From NCBI GenBank assembly GCA_964019135.1, contig OZ025249.1, positions 38,391,759-38,455,758 on the forward strand: a DNA stretch of 64,000 nucleotides, written 5' to 3'. The DNA comes from Arenicola marina (taxonomy: Eukaryota; Annelida; Polychaeta; Arenicolidae). The position numbers were made by a program, and so were the translations under genes. Positions within the stretch are counted from its first letter, which is position 1. Every line of letters begins with the position of its first letter. A model generated the notes under the pieces. The model did not search any database, was not told the origin of the DNA, and was given only the letters and a program-made list of their open reading frames with translations. Positions 33,380 to 47,215 of this stretch are shown piece by piece.

Positions 33380-36300
33380 TTACGTTAAAGATATTTCCCC
33401 GGCAACCACTGAACGCCCGTCTGACGTGTCCCCGCCATCCCCGGCAACCACTGAACGCCCTTCTGACGTGTCCCCGCCATCCCCGGCAACCACTGAACGC
33501 CCGTCTGACGTGTCCCCGCCATCCCCCGCAACCACTGAACGCCCGTCTGACGCGTCCCCGCCAACCACTGAACGCCCGTCTGACGTGTCCCCGCCATCCC
33601 CGGCAACCACTGAACGCCCGTCTGACGTGTCCCCGCCATCCCCGGCAACCACTGAATGCCCGTCTGACGTGTCCCCGCCCTCCCCGGCAACCATTGAATG
33701 CCCGTTTGACGCGTCCCCACCCTCCCCGGCAACCATTGAATGCCCGTTTGACGCGTCCCCACCCTCCCCGGCAACCATTGAATGCCCGTTTAACGCGTCC
33801 CCACCCTCCTCGGCAACCACTGAACGCCCGTCTGACGTATCCCCGCCCTCCCCGGCAACCACTGAACGCCCGTCTGACGTGTCCCCGCCATCCCCGGCAA
33901 CCACTGAACGCCCGTCTGACGTGTCCCCGCCATCCCCGGCAACCACTGAACGCCCGTCTGACGTGTCCCCGCCCTCCCCGGCAACCATTGAATGCCCGTT
34001 TGACGCGTCCCCGCCTTCCCCGGCAACCATTGAATGCCCGTTTGACGCGTCCCCACCCTCCCCGGCAACCATTGAATGCCCGTTTGACGTGTCCCCGCCC
34101 TCCCCGGCAACCAGTGAACGCCCGTCTGACGTGTCCCCGCCATCCCCGGCAACCACTGAACGCCCGTCTGACGTGTCCCCGCCATCCCCGGCAACCACTG
34201 AACGCCCGTCTGACGCGTCCCCGCCATCCCTGGCAACCACTGAACGCCCGTCTGACGTGTCCCCGCCATCCCCGGCAACCACTGAACGCCCGTCTGACGT
34301 GTCCCCGCCATCCCCGGCAACCACTGAACGCCCGTCTGACGTGTCCCCGCCATCCCCGGCAACCACTGAACGCCCGTCTGACGTGTCCCCGCCATCCCCG
34401 GCAACCACTGAACGCCCGTCTGACGTGTCCCCGCCCTCCCCGGCAACCATTGAATGCCCGTTTGACGCATCCCCGCCCTCCCCGGCAACCATTGAATGCC
34501 CGTTTGACGCGTCCCCGCCTTCACCGGCAACTATTGAATGCCCGTTTGACGCGTCCCCGCCCTCCCCGACAACCACTGAAAATCCGTCTGACGCGTCCCC
34601 GCCCTCCCTGCCACCATTGAATTCCCGTCTGACGAGTCACCGCCCTCCACGGCAACCGTTGGTCGCCCATCTGACGTGTCCCTGCCCTCCCCGGCAACCA
34701 TTGAACGCGTGTCCCCGCCCTCCCCGGCAACCATTGAACGCCCGTCTGACGCGTCCCTGCCCTTCCCGGCAACCACTGAACGCCCGTCTGACGCGTCCCT
34801 GCCCTCCCCGGCAACCATTGAACGCGTGTCCCCGCCATCCCTGGCAACTATTGAACGCCCGTCTGACGCGTCCCTGCCCTCCACGGCAACCACTGAACGC
34901 GTGTCCCCGCACTCCCCGGCAACCATTGAACGCCCGTCTGACGCGTCCCTGCCCTCCACGGCAACCACTGAACGCCCGTCTGACGCGTTCCCGCCCTCCC
35001 CGGCAACCATTGAACGCCCGTCTGACGCGTTCCCGCCTTCCCTGGCAACCATTAGACGCCCGTCTGACGAGTCCCTGCCCTCCACGGCAACCACTGAACG
35101 CCCGTCTGACGCGTCCCGGCAACCATTGAACGCCCGTCTGACGCGTCCCTGCCCTCCACGGCAACCACTGAACGCCCGTATGACGCGTCCCGGCAACCAC
35201 TGAACGGCCGTCTGATGCGTTCCCGCCTTCCCTGCCAAACATTAGACACCCGTCTGACGCGTTCCCGCCCTCCCCGACAACCATTTGACGCCCGTCTGAC
35301 GCGTCCCTGCCCTCCCCGGCAACCATTGGACGCCAGTCTGACGCGTCACGGCAACCATTGGAGGCCCGTCTGACGCGTCCCTGCCCTCTCCGGCAACCAT
35401 TGAATGCGTGTCCCCGCCCATCCCGACAACCATTGAACGCCAGTCTGACGCGTTCCCGCCTTCCCTGGCAAACATTAGACACCCGTCTGACGCGTTCCCG
35501 CCCTCCCCGACAACCATTTGACGCCCGTCTGACGCGTCCCTGCCCTTCCCCGGCAACCATTAGACGCCCGTCTGATGCGTCCCTGCTTTCCACGACAACC
35601 ACTGAACGCCCGTCTGACGCGTCACGGCAACCATTGAAGGCCCGTCTGATGCGTCCCTGTCCTCTCAGGCAACCATTGGTCGCCCGTCTGACGCGTCCCT
35701 GCCCTCCACGGCAACCACTGAACGCCCGTATGACGCGTCCCTGCCCTCCCCGGCAACCATTGAACGCGTGTCCCCGCCCTCCCCGGCAACCATTAAACGC
35801 GTGTCCCCGCCCTCCCCGACAACCATTGAACGCCTGTCTGATGCGTTCCCGCCTTCCCCGGCAACCATTTGACGCCCGTCTGACGCGTTCCCGCCCTCCC
35901 CGGCAACTATTAAACGCCCGTCTGACACGTTCCCGCCCACACAGGCAACCATTTGGCGCCCCTCTGACGCGTCCCCGCCCTCCCCGGCCACCATTGAACG
36001 CCCTTCTGACGCGTCTCCGCCCTTCCACGGCAACCATTGAACGCCCGTCTGACGCATTCCCGCCCTCCCCGGCAACCATTTGACGCCCGCCTGACGCGTC
36101 CCCGCCCTCCCCGGCAACCATTGAACGCCCGTCTGACGCATTCCCGCCCTCCCCGGCAACCACTGAACGCCCGTATGACGCGTCCCGGCAACCACTGAAC
36201 GGCCGTCTGATGCGTTCCCGCCTTCCCTGGCAAACATTAGACACCCGTCTGACGCGTTCCCGCCCTCCCCGACAACCATTTGACGCCCGTCTGACGCGTC

Positions 36301-39300
36301 CCTGCCCTCCCCGGCAACCATTGGACGCCCGTCTGACGCGTCCCTGCTTTCCACGACATCCACTGAACGCCCGTATGACGCGTCCCTGCCCTCCCCGGCA
36401 ACCATTGAACGCGTGTCCCCGCCCTCCCCGGCAACCATTAAACGCGTGTCCCCGCCCTCCCCGACAACCATTGAACGCCCGTCTGACGCGTCCCTGCCCT
36501 CCCCAGCAACCATTGGACGCCCGTCTGACGCGTCACGGCAACCATTGAAGGCCTGTCCGACGCGTCCCTGCCCTCCCCGGCAACCATTGAATGCGTGTCC
36601 CCGCCCACCCCGCCAACCATTGAACGCCAGTCTGACGCGTTCCCGCCTTCCCTGGCAAACATTAGACACCCGTCTGACGCGTTCCCGCCCTCCCCGACAA
36701 CCATTTGACGCCCGTCTGACGCGTCCCTGCTCTCCCCGGCAACCATTGGACGCCCGTATGACGCGTCCCTGCCCTCCCCGGCAACCATTGAACGCGTGTC
36801 CCCGCCCTCCCCGGCAACCATTAAACGCGTGTCCCCGCCCGCCCCGACAACCATTGAACGCCTGTCTGACGCGTTCCCGCCTTCCTTGGCAACCATTAGA
36901 CACCCGTCTGACGCGTTCCCGCCCTCCCCGGCAACTATTAAACGCCCGTCTGACACGTTCCCGCCCACACAGGCAACCATTAGACACCCGTCTGACGCGT
37001 TCCCGCCCGCCCCGGCAACTATTAAACGCCCGTCTGACACGTTCCCGCCCACACAGGCAACCATTAGACACCCGTCTGACGCGTTCCCGCCCTCCCCGGC
37101 AACCATTGAACGCGTGTCCCCGCCCTCCCCGGCAACCATTAAACGCGTGTCCCCGCCCGCCCCGACAACCATTGAACGCCTGTCTGACGCGTTCCCGCCT
37201 TCCTTGGCAACCATTAGACACCCGTCTGACGCGTTCCCGCCCTCCCCGGCAACTATTAAACGCCCGTCTGACACGTTCCCGCCCACACAGGCAACCATTA
37301 GGCACCCGTCTGACGCGTTCCCGCCCGCCCCGGCAACTATTAAACGCCCGTCTGACACGTTCCCGCCCACACAGGCAACCATTAGACACCCGTCTGACGC
37401 GTTCCCGCCCTCCCCGGCCACCATTGAACGCCCGTCTGACGCGTCTCCGCCCTTCCACGGCAACCATTGAACGCCCATCTGACGCATTCCCGCCCTCCCC
37501 GGCAACCATTTGACGCCCGTCTGACGCGTCCCCGCCCTTCCCGGCAATGATTAGACACCCGTCTGACGCGTTCTCGCCCTCTCCGACAACTATTAAACGC
37601 CCGTCTGACGCATTCCCGCCCTCCCCGGCAACTATTAAACACCCGTCTGACACGTTCCCGCCCTCACAGGCAACCATTAGACACCCGTCTGACGCGTGTC
37701 TGCCCTCTCTGGCAACTACTGGACGCCCGTCTGACGTGTCCCCGCCCTCCCAGTCAACCATTGGATGCCTGTCTGACGCGTCCCTGCCCTCCACGGCAAC
37801 CACTGAACGCCCGTCTGACGCGTCACAGCAACCATTGAAGGCCCGTCTGACGCGTCCCTGCCCTCCCTGGCAACCATTAGACACCCGTCTAACGCGTCTC
37901 TGCCCTCCACGGCAACCACTGAACGCCCGTCTGACGCGTCCCCGCCATCCCTGGCAACCACTGAACGCCCGTCTGACGTGTCCCCGCCATCCCCGGCAAC
38001 CACTGAACGCCCGTCTGACGTGTCCCCGCCATCCCCGGCAACCACTGAACGCCCGTCTGACGTGTCCCCGCCATGCCCGGCAACCACTGAACGCCCGTCT
38101 GACGTGTCCCCGCCCTCCCCGGCAACCATTGAATGCCCGTTTGACGCATCCCCGCCCTCCCCGGCAACCATTGAATGCCCGTTTGACGTGTCCCCGCCCT
38201 CACCGGCAATTATTGAATGCCCGTTTGACGCGTCCCCGCCCTCCCCGACAACCACTGAAAATCCGTCTGACGCGTCCCCGCCCTCCCTGCCACCATTGAA
38301 TTCCCGTCTGACGAGTCACCGCCCTCCACGGCAACCGTTGGTCGCCCATCTGACGTGTCCCTGCCCTCCCCGGCAACCATTGAACGCGTGTCCCCGCCCT
38401 CCCCGGCAACCATTGAACGCCCGTCTGACGCGTCCCTGCCCTTCCCGGCAACCACTGAACGCCCGTCTGACGCGTCCCTGCCATCCCCGGCAACCATTGA
38501 ACGCGTGTCCCCGCCATCCCCGGCAACTATTGAACGCCCGTCTGACGCGTCCCTGCCCTCCACAGCAACCATTGAATGCGTGTCCCCGCACTCCCCGGCA
38601 ACCATTGAACGCCCGTCTGACGCGTCCCTGCCCTCCACGGCAACCACTGAACGCCCGTCTGACGCTTTCCCGCCCTCCCCGGCAACCATTGAACGTCCGT
38701 CTGACGCGTTCCCGCCTTCCCTGGCAACCATTAGACGCCCATCTGACGAGTCCCTGCCCTCCACGGCAACCACTGAACGCCCGTCTGACGCGTCCCGGCA
38801 ACCATTGAACGCCCGTCTGACGCGTCCCTGCCCTCCCCGGCAACCATTGGTCGCCCGTCTGACGCGTCCCTGCCCTCCACGGCAACCACTGAACGCCCGT
38901 ATGACGCGTCCCGGCAACCACTGAACGGCCGTCTGATGCGTTCCCGCCTTCCCTGGCAAACATTAGACACCCGTCTGACGCGTTCCCGCCCTCCCCGACA
39001 ACCATTTGACGCCCGTCTGACGCGTCCCTGCCCTCCCCGGCAACCATTGAATGCGTGTCCCCGCCCACCCCGCCAACCATTGAACGCCAGTCTGACGCGT
39101 TCCCGCCTTCCCTGGCAAACATTAGACACCCGTCTGACGCGTTCCCGCCCTCCCCGACAACCATTTGACGCCCGTCTGACGCGTCCCTGCCCTCCCCGGC
39201 AACCATTCGACGCCCGTCTGACGCGTCCCTGCTTTCCACGACATCCACTGAACGCGTGTCCCCGCCCTCCCCGGCAACCATTAAACGCGTGTCCCCGCCC

Positions 39301-42300
39301 TCCCCGACAACCATTGAACGCCCGTCTGACGCGTCCCTGCCCTCCCCAGCAACCATTGGACGCCCGTCTGACGCGTCACGGCAACCATTGAAGGCCTGTC
39401 CGACGCGTCCCTGCCCTCCCCGGCAACCATTGAATGCGTGTCCCCGCCCACCCCGCCAACCATTGAACGCCAGTCTGACGCGTTCCCGCCTTCCCTGGCA
39501 AACATTAGACACCCGTCTGACGCGTTCCCGCCCTCCCCGACAACCATTTGACGCCCGTCTGACGCGTCCCTGCTCTCCCCGGCAACCATTGGACGCCCGT
39601 CTGACGCGTCCCTGCTTTCCACGACAACTACTGAACGCCCGTCTGACGCGTCACGGCAACCATTGAAGGCCCGTCTGATGCGTCCCTGCCCTCTCAGGCA
39701 ACCATTGGTCGCCCGTCTGACGCGTCCCTGCCCTCCACGGCAACCACTGAACGCCCGTATGACGCGTCCCTGCCCTCCCCGGCAACCATTGAACGCGTGT
39801 CCCCGCCCTCCCCGGCAACCATTAAACGCGTGTCCCCGCCCTCCCCGACAACCATTGAACGCCTGTCCGACGCGTTCCCGCCTTCCTTGGCAACCATTAG
39901 ACACCCGTCTGACGCGTTCCCGCCCTCCCCGGCAACTATTAAACGCCCGTCTGACACGTTCCCGCCCACACAGGCAACCATTTGGCGCCCGTCTGACGCG
40001 TCCCCGCCCTCCCCGGCCACCATTGAACGCCCGTCTGACGCGTCTCCGCCCTTCCACGGCAACCATTGAACGCCCATCTGACGCATTCCCGCCCTCCCCG
40101 GCAACCATTTGACGCCCGTCTGACGCGTCTCCGCCCTTCCCGGCAATGATTAGACACCCGTCTGACACGTTCCCGCCCACACAGGCAACCATTAGACACC
40201 CGTCTGACGCGTTCCCGCCCGCCCCAGCAACTATTAAACGCCCGTCTGACGCGTTCCCGCCCTCCCCGGCCACCATTGAACGCCCGTCCGACGCGTCTCC
40301 GCCCTTCCACGGCAACCATTGAACGCCCATCTGACGCATTCCCGCCCTCCCCGGCAACCATTTGACGCCCGTCTGACGCGTCCCCACCCTTCCCGGCAAT
40401 GATTAGACACCCGTCTGACGCGTTCTCGCCCTCTCCGACAACTATTAAACGCCCGTCTGACGCATTCCCGCCCTCCCCGGCAACTATTAAACACCCGTCT
40501 GACACGTTCCCGCCCTCACAGGCAACCATTAGACACCCGTCTGACGCGTGTCTGCCCTCTCTGGCAACTACTGGACGCCCGTCTGACGTGTCCCCGCCCT
40601 CCCAGTCAACCATTGGATGCCTGTCTGACGCGTCCCTGCCCTCCACGGCAACCACTGAACGCCCGTCTGACGCGTCACAGCAACCATTGATGGCCCGTCT
40701 GACGCGTCCCTGCCCTCCCTGGCAACCATTAGACACCCGTCTAACGCGTTCCCACCCTCCCCGACAACCATTTGACGCCCGTCTGACGCGTCCCCGCCCT
40801 CCCCGGCCACCATTGAACCCCCGTCTGACGCGTCTCCGCGCTTCCACGGCAACCATTGAACGCCCGTCTGACGCATTCCCGCCCTCTCCGGCAACCATTT
40901 GACGCCCGTCTGACGCGTCCCCGCCCTTCCCGGCAATGATTAGACACCCGTCTGACGCGTTCTCGCCCTCTCCGACAACTATTAATCGCCCCTCTGACGC
41001 ATTACCGCCCTCCCCGGCAACTATTAAACATCAGTCTTACACGTTCCCGCCCTCACAGGCAACCATTAGACACCCGTCTGACGCGTGTCTGCCCTCTCTG
41101 GCAACTAGTGGACGCCCGTCTGACGTGTCCCCGCCCTCCCAGTCAACCATTGGATGCCTGTCTGACGCGTCCCTGCCCTCCACGGCAACCACTGAACGCC
41201 CGTCTGACGCGTCACAGCAACCATTGAAGGCCCGTCTGACGCGTCCCTGCCCTCCCTGGCAATCATTAGACACCCGTCTAACGCGTTCCCACCCTCCCCG
41301 ACAACCATTTGACGCCCGTCTGACGCGTCCCTGCTTTCCACGGCAACCACTGAACGCCCGTCTGACGCGTCACGGCAACCATTGAAGGCCCGTCTGACGC
41401 GTCCCTGCCCTCTCAGGCAACCATTGGTCGCCCGTCTGACGCGTCCCTGCCCTCCACGGCAACCACTGAACGCCCGTATGACGCGTCCCTGCCCTCCCCG
41501 GCAACCATTGAACGCGTGTCCCCGCCCTCCCCGGCAACCATTAAACGCGTGTCCCCGCCCTCCCCAGCAACCATTGAACGCCCGTCTGACGCGTTCCCGC
41601 CTTCCCCGGCAACCATTAGACACCCGTCTGACGCGTTCCCGCCCTCCCCGGCAACCATTTGACGCCCGGCTGACGCGTTCCCGCCCTCCCCGGCAACTAT
41701 TAAACGCCCGTCTGACACGTTCCCGCCCACACAGGCAACCATTAGACACCCGTCTGACGCGTTCCCGCCCGTCCCGGCAACTATTAAACGCCCGTCTGAC
41801 ACGTTCCCGCCCACACAGGCAACCATTAGACACCCGTCTGACGCGTTCCCGCCCTCCCCGGCCACCATTGAACGCCCGTCTGACGCGTCTCCGCCCTTCC
41901 ACGGCAACCATTGAACGCCCATCTGACGCATTCCCGCCCTCCCCGGCAACCATTTGACGCCCGTCTGACGCGTCCCCGCCCTTCCCGGCAATGATTAGAC
42001 ACCCGTCTGACGCGTTCTCGCCCTCTCCGACAACTATTAAACGCCCGTCTGACGCATTCCCGCCCTCCCCGGCAACTATTAAACACCCGTCTGACACGTT
42101 CCCGCCCTCACAGGCAACCATTAAACACCCGTCTGACGCGTGTCTGCCCTCTCTGGCAACTACTGGACGCCCGTCTGACGTGTCCCCGCCCTCCCAGTCA
42201 ACCATTGGATGCCTGTCTGACGCGTCCCTGCCCTCCACGGCAACCACTGAACGCCCGTCTGACGCGTCACGGCAACCATTGAAGGCCCGTCTGACGCGTC

Positions 42301-42955
42301 CCTGCCCTCCCTGGCAACCATTAGACACCCGTCTAACGCGTTCCCACCCTCCCCGACAACCATTTGACGCCCGTCTGACGCGTCCCTGCTTTCCACGGCA
42401 ACCACTGAACGCCCGTCTGACGCGTCACGGCAACCATTGAAGGCCCGTCTGACGCGTCCCTGCCCTCTCAGGCAACCATTGGTCGCCCGTCTGACGCGTC
42501 CCTGCCCTCCACGGCAACCACTGAACGCCCGTATGACGCGTCCCTGCCCTCCCCGGCAACCATTGAACGCGTGTCCCCGCCCTCCCCGGCAACCATTAAA
42601 CGCGTGTCCCCGCCCTCCCCAGCAACCATTGAACGCCCGTCTGACGCGTTCCCGCCTTCCCTGGCAACCATTAGACACCCGTCTGACGCGTTCCCGCCCT
42701 CCCCGGCAACCATTTGACGCCCGTCTGACGCGTTCCCGCCCTCCCCGGCAACTATTAAACGCCCGTCTGACACGTTCCCGCCCACACAGGCAACCATTAG
42801 ACACCCGTCTGACGCGTCCCCGCCCTCCCCGGCAACCATTGAACGCCCGTCTGATGCGTTCCCGCCCTTTCTGGCAACCAGTAGACACCCGTCTGACGCG
42901 TTCTCGCCCTCTCCGATAACTATTAAATGCCCGTCTGACGCGTCTGACGCGGCAG
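33380..42955. repeat. 42-bp-unit megasatellite with higher-order duplications
   Basis: About 225-230 units of 42 bp, for example CCCGGCAACCACTGAACGCC then CGTCTGACGTGTCCCCGCCA, GC- and CpG-rich with ACGCGT in most later units. Sub-families succeed one another. A block around 34,565-34,690 recurs at 38,246-38,370 (about 3.68 kb apart), and a TGTCTGCCCTCTCTGGCAAC block recurs near 37,700, 40,550, 41,088 and 42,143. Some shortened units occur. Since 42 is 14 codons, frames stay open for hundreds of codons on both strands (14-residue repeat PATTERPSDVSPPS in one plus frame). There is no start, splice or domain evidence for a gene. Confidence 0.96.
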
Positions 42956-44137
42956 GTGCCTCCCCTTTTTAGACCCTGGGATAGCTGTGCCCCTCCTTTT
43001 CAAATCATGCCCCCCCCCCTCCCTTCCCTTTCGAACCTAAGATATACCTTACCCCCCCCCCCACCATCTCAACCCCACCTTTCCCCCTTTCAAATTCGGT
43101 GCACCACGGTCACCTACGTCTCAGGCTTTTACACGCGTTTTTTTATGTTTTGGGGCATGGAGGTATAGGTTCAGAAACCACACGTGCGTACATTAGTGTG
43201 GGCAGTTGTTTTGCCATATATATATACATAGTTTCTGTACATAAGGATTACTTGTGAAAGCAGCCCCCACCCCCCTCCACGTCCACCGCGACCAACCCAC
43301 CCACCCACTCCAACATCTCACTTCTGAGATTCTCGGCATCGCTTCGCATTTAGAGCGATCGGCCGGCGGAGGTGACTTTTCTAGTGGGCCGTTGTCCACC
43401 CTGTTGTGATGTCTCGCCTTGGCCACTGACTGCACGAGGTGGTCAACATGGGCACAAACACGTTGTCTTTCCAATGGAATCCTTTTTGAAAACCTTGGCT
43501 TAGCGGTCCGGTGGGTCCATTGACTCGTGCTCTACACGCACCTCGGGGCAGACGGTGCGTGAGCGGAGAGCGATCGCCCCCCCCTCTCCCCGCCACCTGG
43601 CCATCATTCAACCTCCCCACCACCCCAACCCCCTGGTCCCAACTTTCCATCACTACACCCTCGGCCTGGCCCATGCACACCAGTCCTCCACCATTCGCCA
43701 TTAGTCTCTCGCGATACGATTAAAAAGGCGTTCGGTCAATTAAAGTGGTCAACGACGCCTTGAATGCCCGTCAGGTGACATGGGGGGAGCCACATTCATT
43801 CAAATATCACCGTTGGTGGTGGCAATGCACACTACAGACTGGTGGGCTAATCGGTCCGTATGGGGTGAGAGAGATTGGGCGGGGGGTGGGGGAAGCTGGC
43901 GTTGGGGGGGGGGGGGGGGCTGGGCCTAATGTGGGGACATTTAGGTAAATAAATGTTACACAACAACGACACGATATTCTCTATATAAAGATCAGGAATA
44001 TAAGATTTTCTAAGTAGTTATTGCCAAATCCACCTTTAACTAATTAACGTGTAAATGCAAGTTATACGGCTACCAGGACGTATACATCCACTAAGTAGTC
44101 AATGGGGAAATGACATGCCTCAAAGTGTGGGTATTCT
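42956..44137. other. C-rich spacer right of megasatellite
   Basis: Pyrimidine-rich plus strand with several C or G homopolymers (for example 43,902-43,919). No gene recognised. Confidence 0.45.
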
Positions 44138-44312
44138 AGGCCACATTGTATACACATGTAGCAACCCGGGCCAACTAACCTCCTGGGACAACAATATGAA
44201 AGGATAAAACGGCAACAGACACAGGTGGGGTTTGAACCCGCCAAAAGAAACAGTAACAGTGTCTAGCTTTCTGAACCGAAAGGCTATCTCACCCATTCAT
44301 GCTACCGTTGGG
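44138..44312 (-). mobile_element. SINE family B copy
   Basis: Minus strand: tRNA-like head GATAGCCTTTCGGTTCAGAA with box B GGCGGGTTCAAACCCCACC. The shared tail is TTGTCCCAGGAGGTTAGTTG, then ACATGTGTATACAATGTGGC. It directly abuts the MITE at 44,316. Confidence 0.65.
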
Positions 44313-44315
44313 CCA

Positions 44316-44559
44316 GGGGCCGTATTCATAATCGCCACTTAGGCTACGCCACTGGACTTAGCGCTAAGTGCACGATTTGTCGAACGATTATCGGGTTAAA
44401 AATACATAAGTAGTCACCCAAGAAGTGGATTTTCTGAATTTAGAAAGTCGTATTGAAGGAGATTTCTTAATCATGAACACCACCACAATCAGCTGGTGAG
44501 ACTAAGACGAAAATGTACTTTTCCTGCGTCACTTACGAGGGAATTATGAATACGACCCC
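44316..44559. mobile_element. MITE with GGGGCCGTATTCATAAT terminal inverted repeats (copy 2)
   Basis: A 244-bp copy of the element at 8,752-9,003, in the opposite orientation. Its termini are GGGGCCGTATTCATAAT and ATTATGAATACGACCCC (one mismatch). Confidence 0.85.
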
Positions 44560-44644
44560 AGGACCGGTAGGCCGCCCGGTATACTCAAGCTCTTCCGGAC
44601 CTGCCGGTCGGGCTATGCCGAATGTCAATGAAATGTTCGCACCG

Positions 44645-44850
44645 GTCATGTCGGGTTCATATAGGGGCACAGAAACCAGCCACTTATCAATCAGCCGCCA
44701 TCATCTCCCGAATGTCCCGTGCTGTTTTAAATTGGGGACATCGGCATACCGAATGAATGCGCGCGCACCCTGAGCCGGGTGAAGGAAGTGTCGGGCGGTA
44801 AACCGATGCGTAATGTGCGTATTCGGTCCTCTTTGGGGATACACCCTGGT
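44645..44850 (-). mobile_element. Relative of the hAT-like MITE at 31,725
   Basis: The reverse complement matches the interior of 31,745-31,935 over about 200 bp (shared GCATTCATTCGGTATGCCGA-type block, and CATCGGTTTACCGCC against CATCGGTTGACCGCC). The terminal repeats are not recognisable here. Confidence 0.6.
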
Positions 44851-46307
44851 TACCACAGCAATGCACCCGTTGTGGAGGCCTGTGACATAAGCTGAAGATC
44901 GGAGTCTTTCAGACAACAATGACGTCATGAGCCAACCCTTTTATATGGACCGCGAATATGGTGTTGTTCGGGCATTTATACCAGGTTAATCCAATCATGG
45001 ATTAAACACATACTGTAGTAACCTGCCCGGGATGGGTATTTACACGTTAGAGCCTAGATTGCGAACCTCTCTATTGTAGTTTTTGGTGGCAGCCTCCAGT
45101 GAGGCCCGATTTGGTACTAATATAGCCAGTTGGGATACGTCCTAATTACGGCGTCTTATAATAAAGAAATAGTCGATATCCATGATGTATAACCCAGGTC
45201 GAGGCAGCCTCTTGAGACTATTGACCCGTGGCCTACCGCAACGCGGAATGTTCAAGACCCCTTCAAAAAGTACTATAAGACTTTCAAGAGCTGGTATCAT
45301 TGATTTAAATTAAACATCAAAGAGCGAATTTGGTACTTAGTGGAATTTGGTGGAAGGTGTACATGATATAACCATGCACTCTAACGTAGACGATTATAGG
45401 TCTCTAGTTAGACAATTTGCACAAGAGATATTACCCAACAGCGTAGACAGGACAGATGGGAAGGAGAAATGGGGAGAAGTGGGAGGCGGTGGGGGGGGGG
45501 GACATATGTGAGCGGCGTGACCAACATGACCAAGACGGCGCTAGAACTCACTAGTGGAGTGGAGGGGTGGGAGTTAGGGGTAGGGGGGGGGGTGGGGGTG
45601 GCTCAGAAACCTATGCATGAATGGGGAGTCAGCGGCGGGGGGGGGGGGTGGCTCAGAAACCTATGCATGCATGGGGAGTCAGCGGCGGGAGGGGGGGTGG
45701 GGGGGGGGGGGTTAAACGATACTCGTAATATCTCTACCCCGCCACCACCCTGCATTTCTACACCAAAGCGACTGAGTGTGTAGTGTCGAATGTCGCAAAA
45801 ACAAAAACATATCACTGATGCGTATCTATGCATCATACAGGCCTGGATGTGGTACGCGTCCAAGAGCCAGGCCAGTCAGGCAGCCAACCAGCCAATAGCC
45901 AGCATTCTTGCACCAAGTCCACTTCCGTTTTCCTCAAACAACAGTGGAAAATCCCGACGTCTAAAACCAAACTTCCCATCACGCCAATTCAACTGGTTTT
46001 ACTAAGCAGACAGATCCGCGTAACAGTTCATCGCTCTGTTCATGCGGCGTGCGTGCCAGTCAACAGGCAAGGAGCATTCACCTGAGCGATGAGTCGTCAC
46101 AAGCTGTCACTGCAAGTCGCCGAACGTTCTGTGTCATTCTCAGAAAAGGGCTTGGTCAAATCCTGGAGACTGCGTGACATGCAAGGGGGATACTGCGCGG
46201 TAGTTTCAACCCTTTGCCATACCAATATCCATATACCGACTAGCCCAAGCCGCACACCCCCCCCCTCCCCCACACACGCGCTCATGATAATTTGCAAGCT
46301 AACGGGT
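44851..46307. other. Non-coding interval with a G-rich duplication
   Basis: No gene recognised. Around 45,595-45,720 a 57-58-bp unit (GTGGCTCAGAAACCTATGCA to GGGAGTCAGCGGCGG) occurs twice with long G tracts. Confidence 0.45.
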
Positions 46308-46548
46308 TAGCTGGTTGGTGGTATATTCAGGACGCTTTAACCAGTTGTGGTCATATCGCTTCAATGGGAGAAAGTAAGTAACCCCCTACTCTTTGCGAAG
46401 AAGGACATGGGATCTTTATCCTGCGACCACACAGACATGGCCACAGCGGGGCTCGAACCTTACCGATCCACTTGCCGTTAGGCTCTCAGATGGCCGGAGC
46501 GCTCAATGTGAGCGCTCTAGCCCACTGAGCTATCGGGGCGGCCTCATC
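46308..46548 (-). mobile_element. tRNA-derived SINE family A, near full length
   Basis: Reverse-strand copy running from the tail (TATTCAGGACGCTTTAACCA) to the head (TAGCCCACTGAGCTATCGGG). The small inverted GAGCGCTCAATGTGAGCGCTC in the head region is also seen in the 32,560 copy. Confidence 0.85.
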
Positions 46549-47215
46549 CTAATGGGGCCGCCACTTGTCAATTTCAAAGCAAGATAAATTCAGTCGCCTG
46601 ATATACGGACAAGGACAATACAGACCTGTATCTTTGTTTAAGCAGTATAAGTAACAAGACGCAAAACGCTATGACAAAATAAATGTTTCCTAATAAGCAG
46701 TAATTAAAAGGCATACAAAACGGCGCTATCAACATACACTAAAATAAAACAAAACAAAAACTAAAACATAGAATATCAAATGGATAGATCTAGGATTGTA
46801 AATAGAGGCCTCATATCCCCCCCCCCCCCACCCCCGACCTCCCCTCCCCCCACGCCCTCCTTTATCCGCCAATGAACAAGAAGGCCACAAACAAACAACA
46901 GCCAGTTGCCGGTAATATCATGACTAAGGGCAAAAATCTTCACCATCGTCAATGTATAAGCCAGAATGGGTATAGCCCTCTTTTCTTTGGGGCCATCCTT
47001 TGTTTGCACTTTGGGACTTGTGGAGTGTTGTTTACGTTGTGACGTATACGTTCTCGGACGGACGCGCGTGGTCGGCTGGGGTACGCTGCAACGTTGTAAA
47101 TATATATATATATATATATTACGTATATATTCTCGAACCCTCTTGAAATCCTGACCCGGATATACCTGCCTGGGATAGTAGAAGTGTAAGTGTATTTTAT
47201 CAGGAGTGTCCAAGG

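Noticed and set aside
33380-42955. Frames up to 739 codons on both strands
   Set aside because: 42-bp repeats keep every frame open. No start, splice or domain evidence supports a gene.
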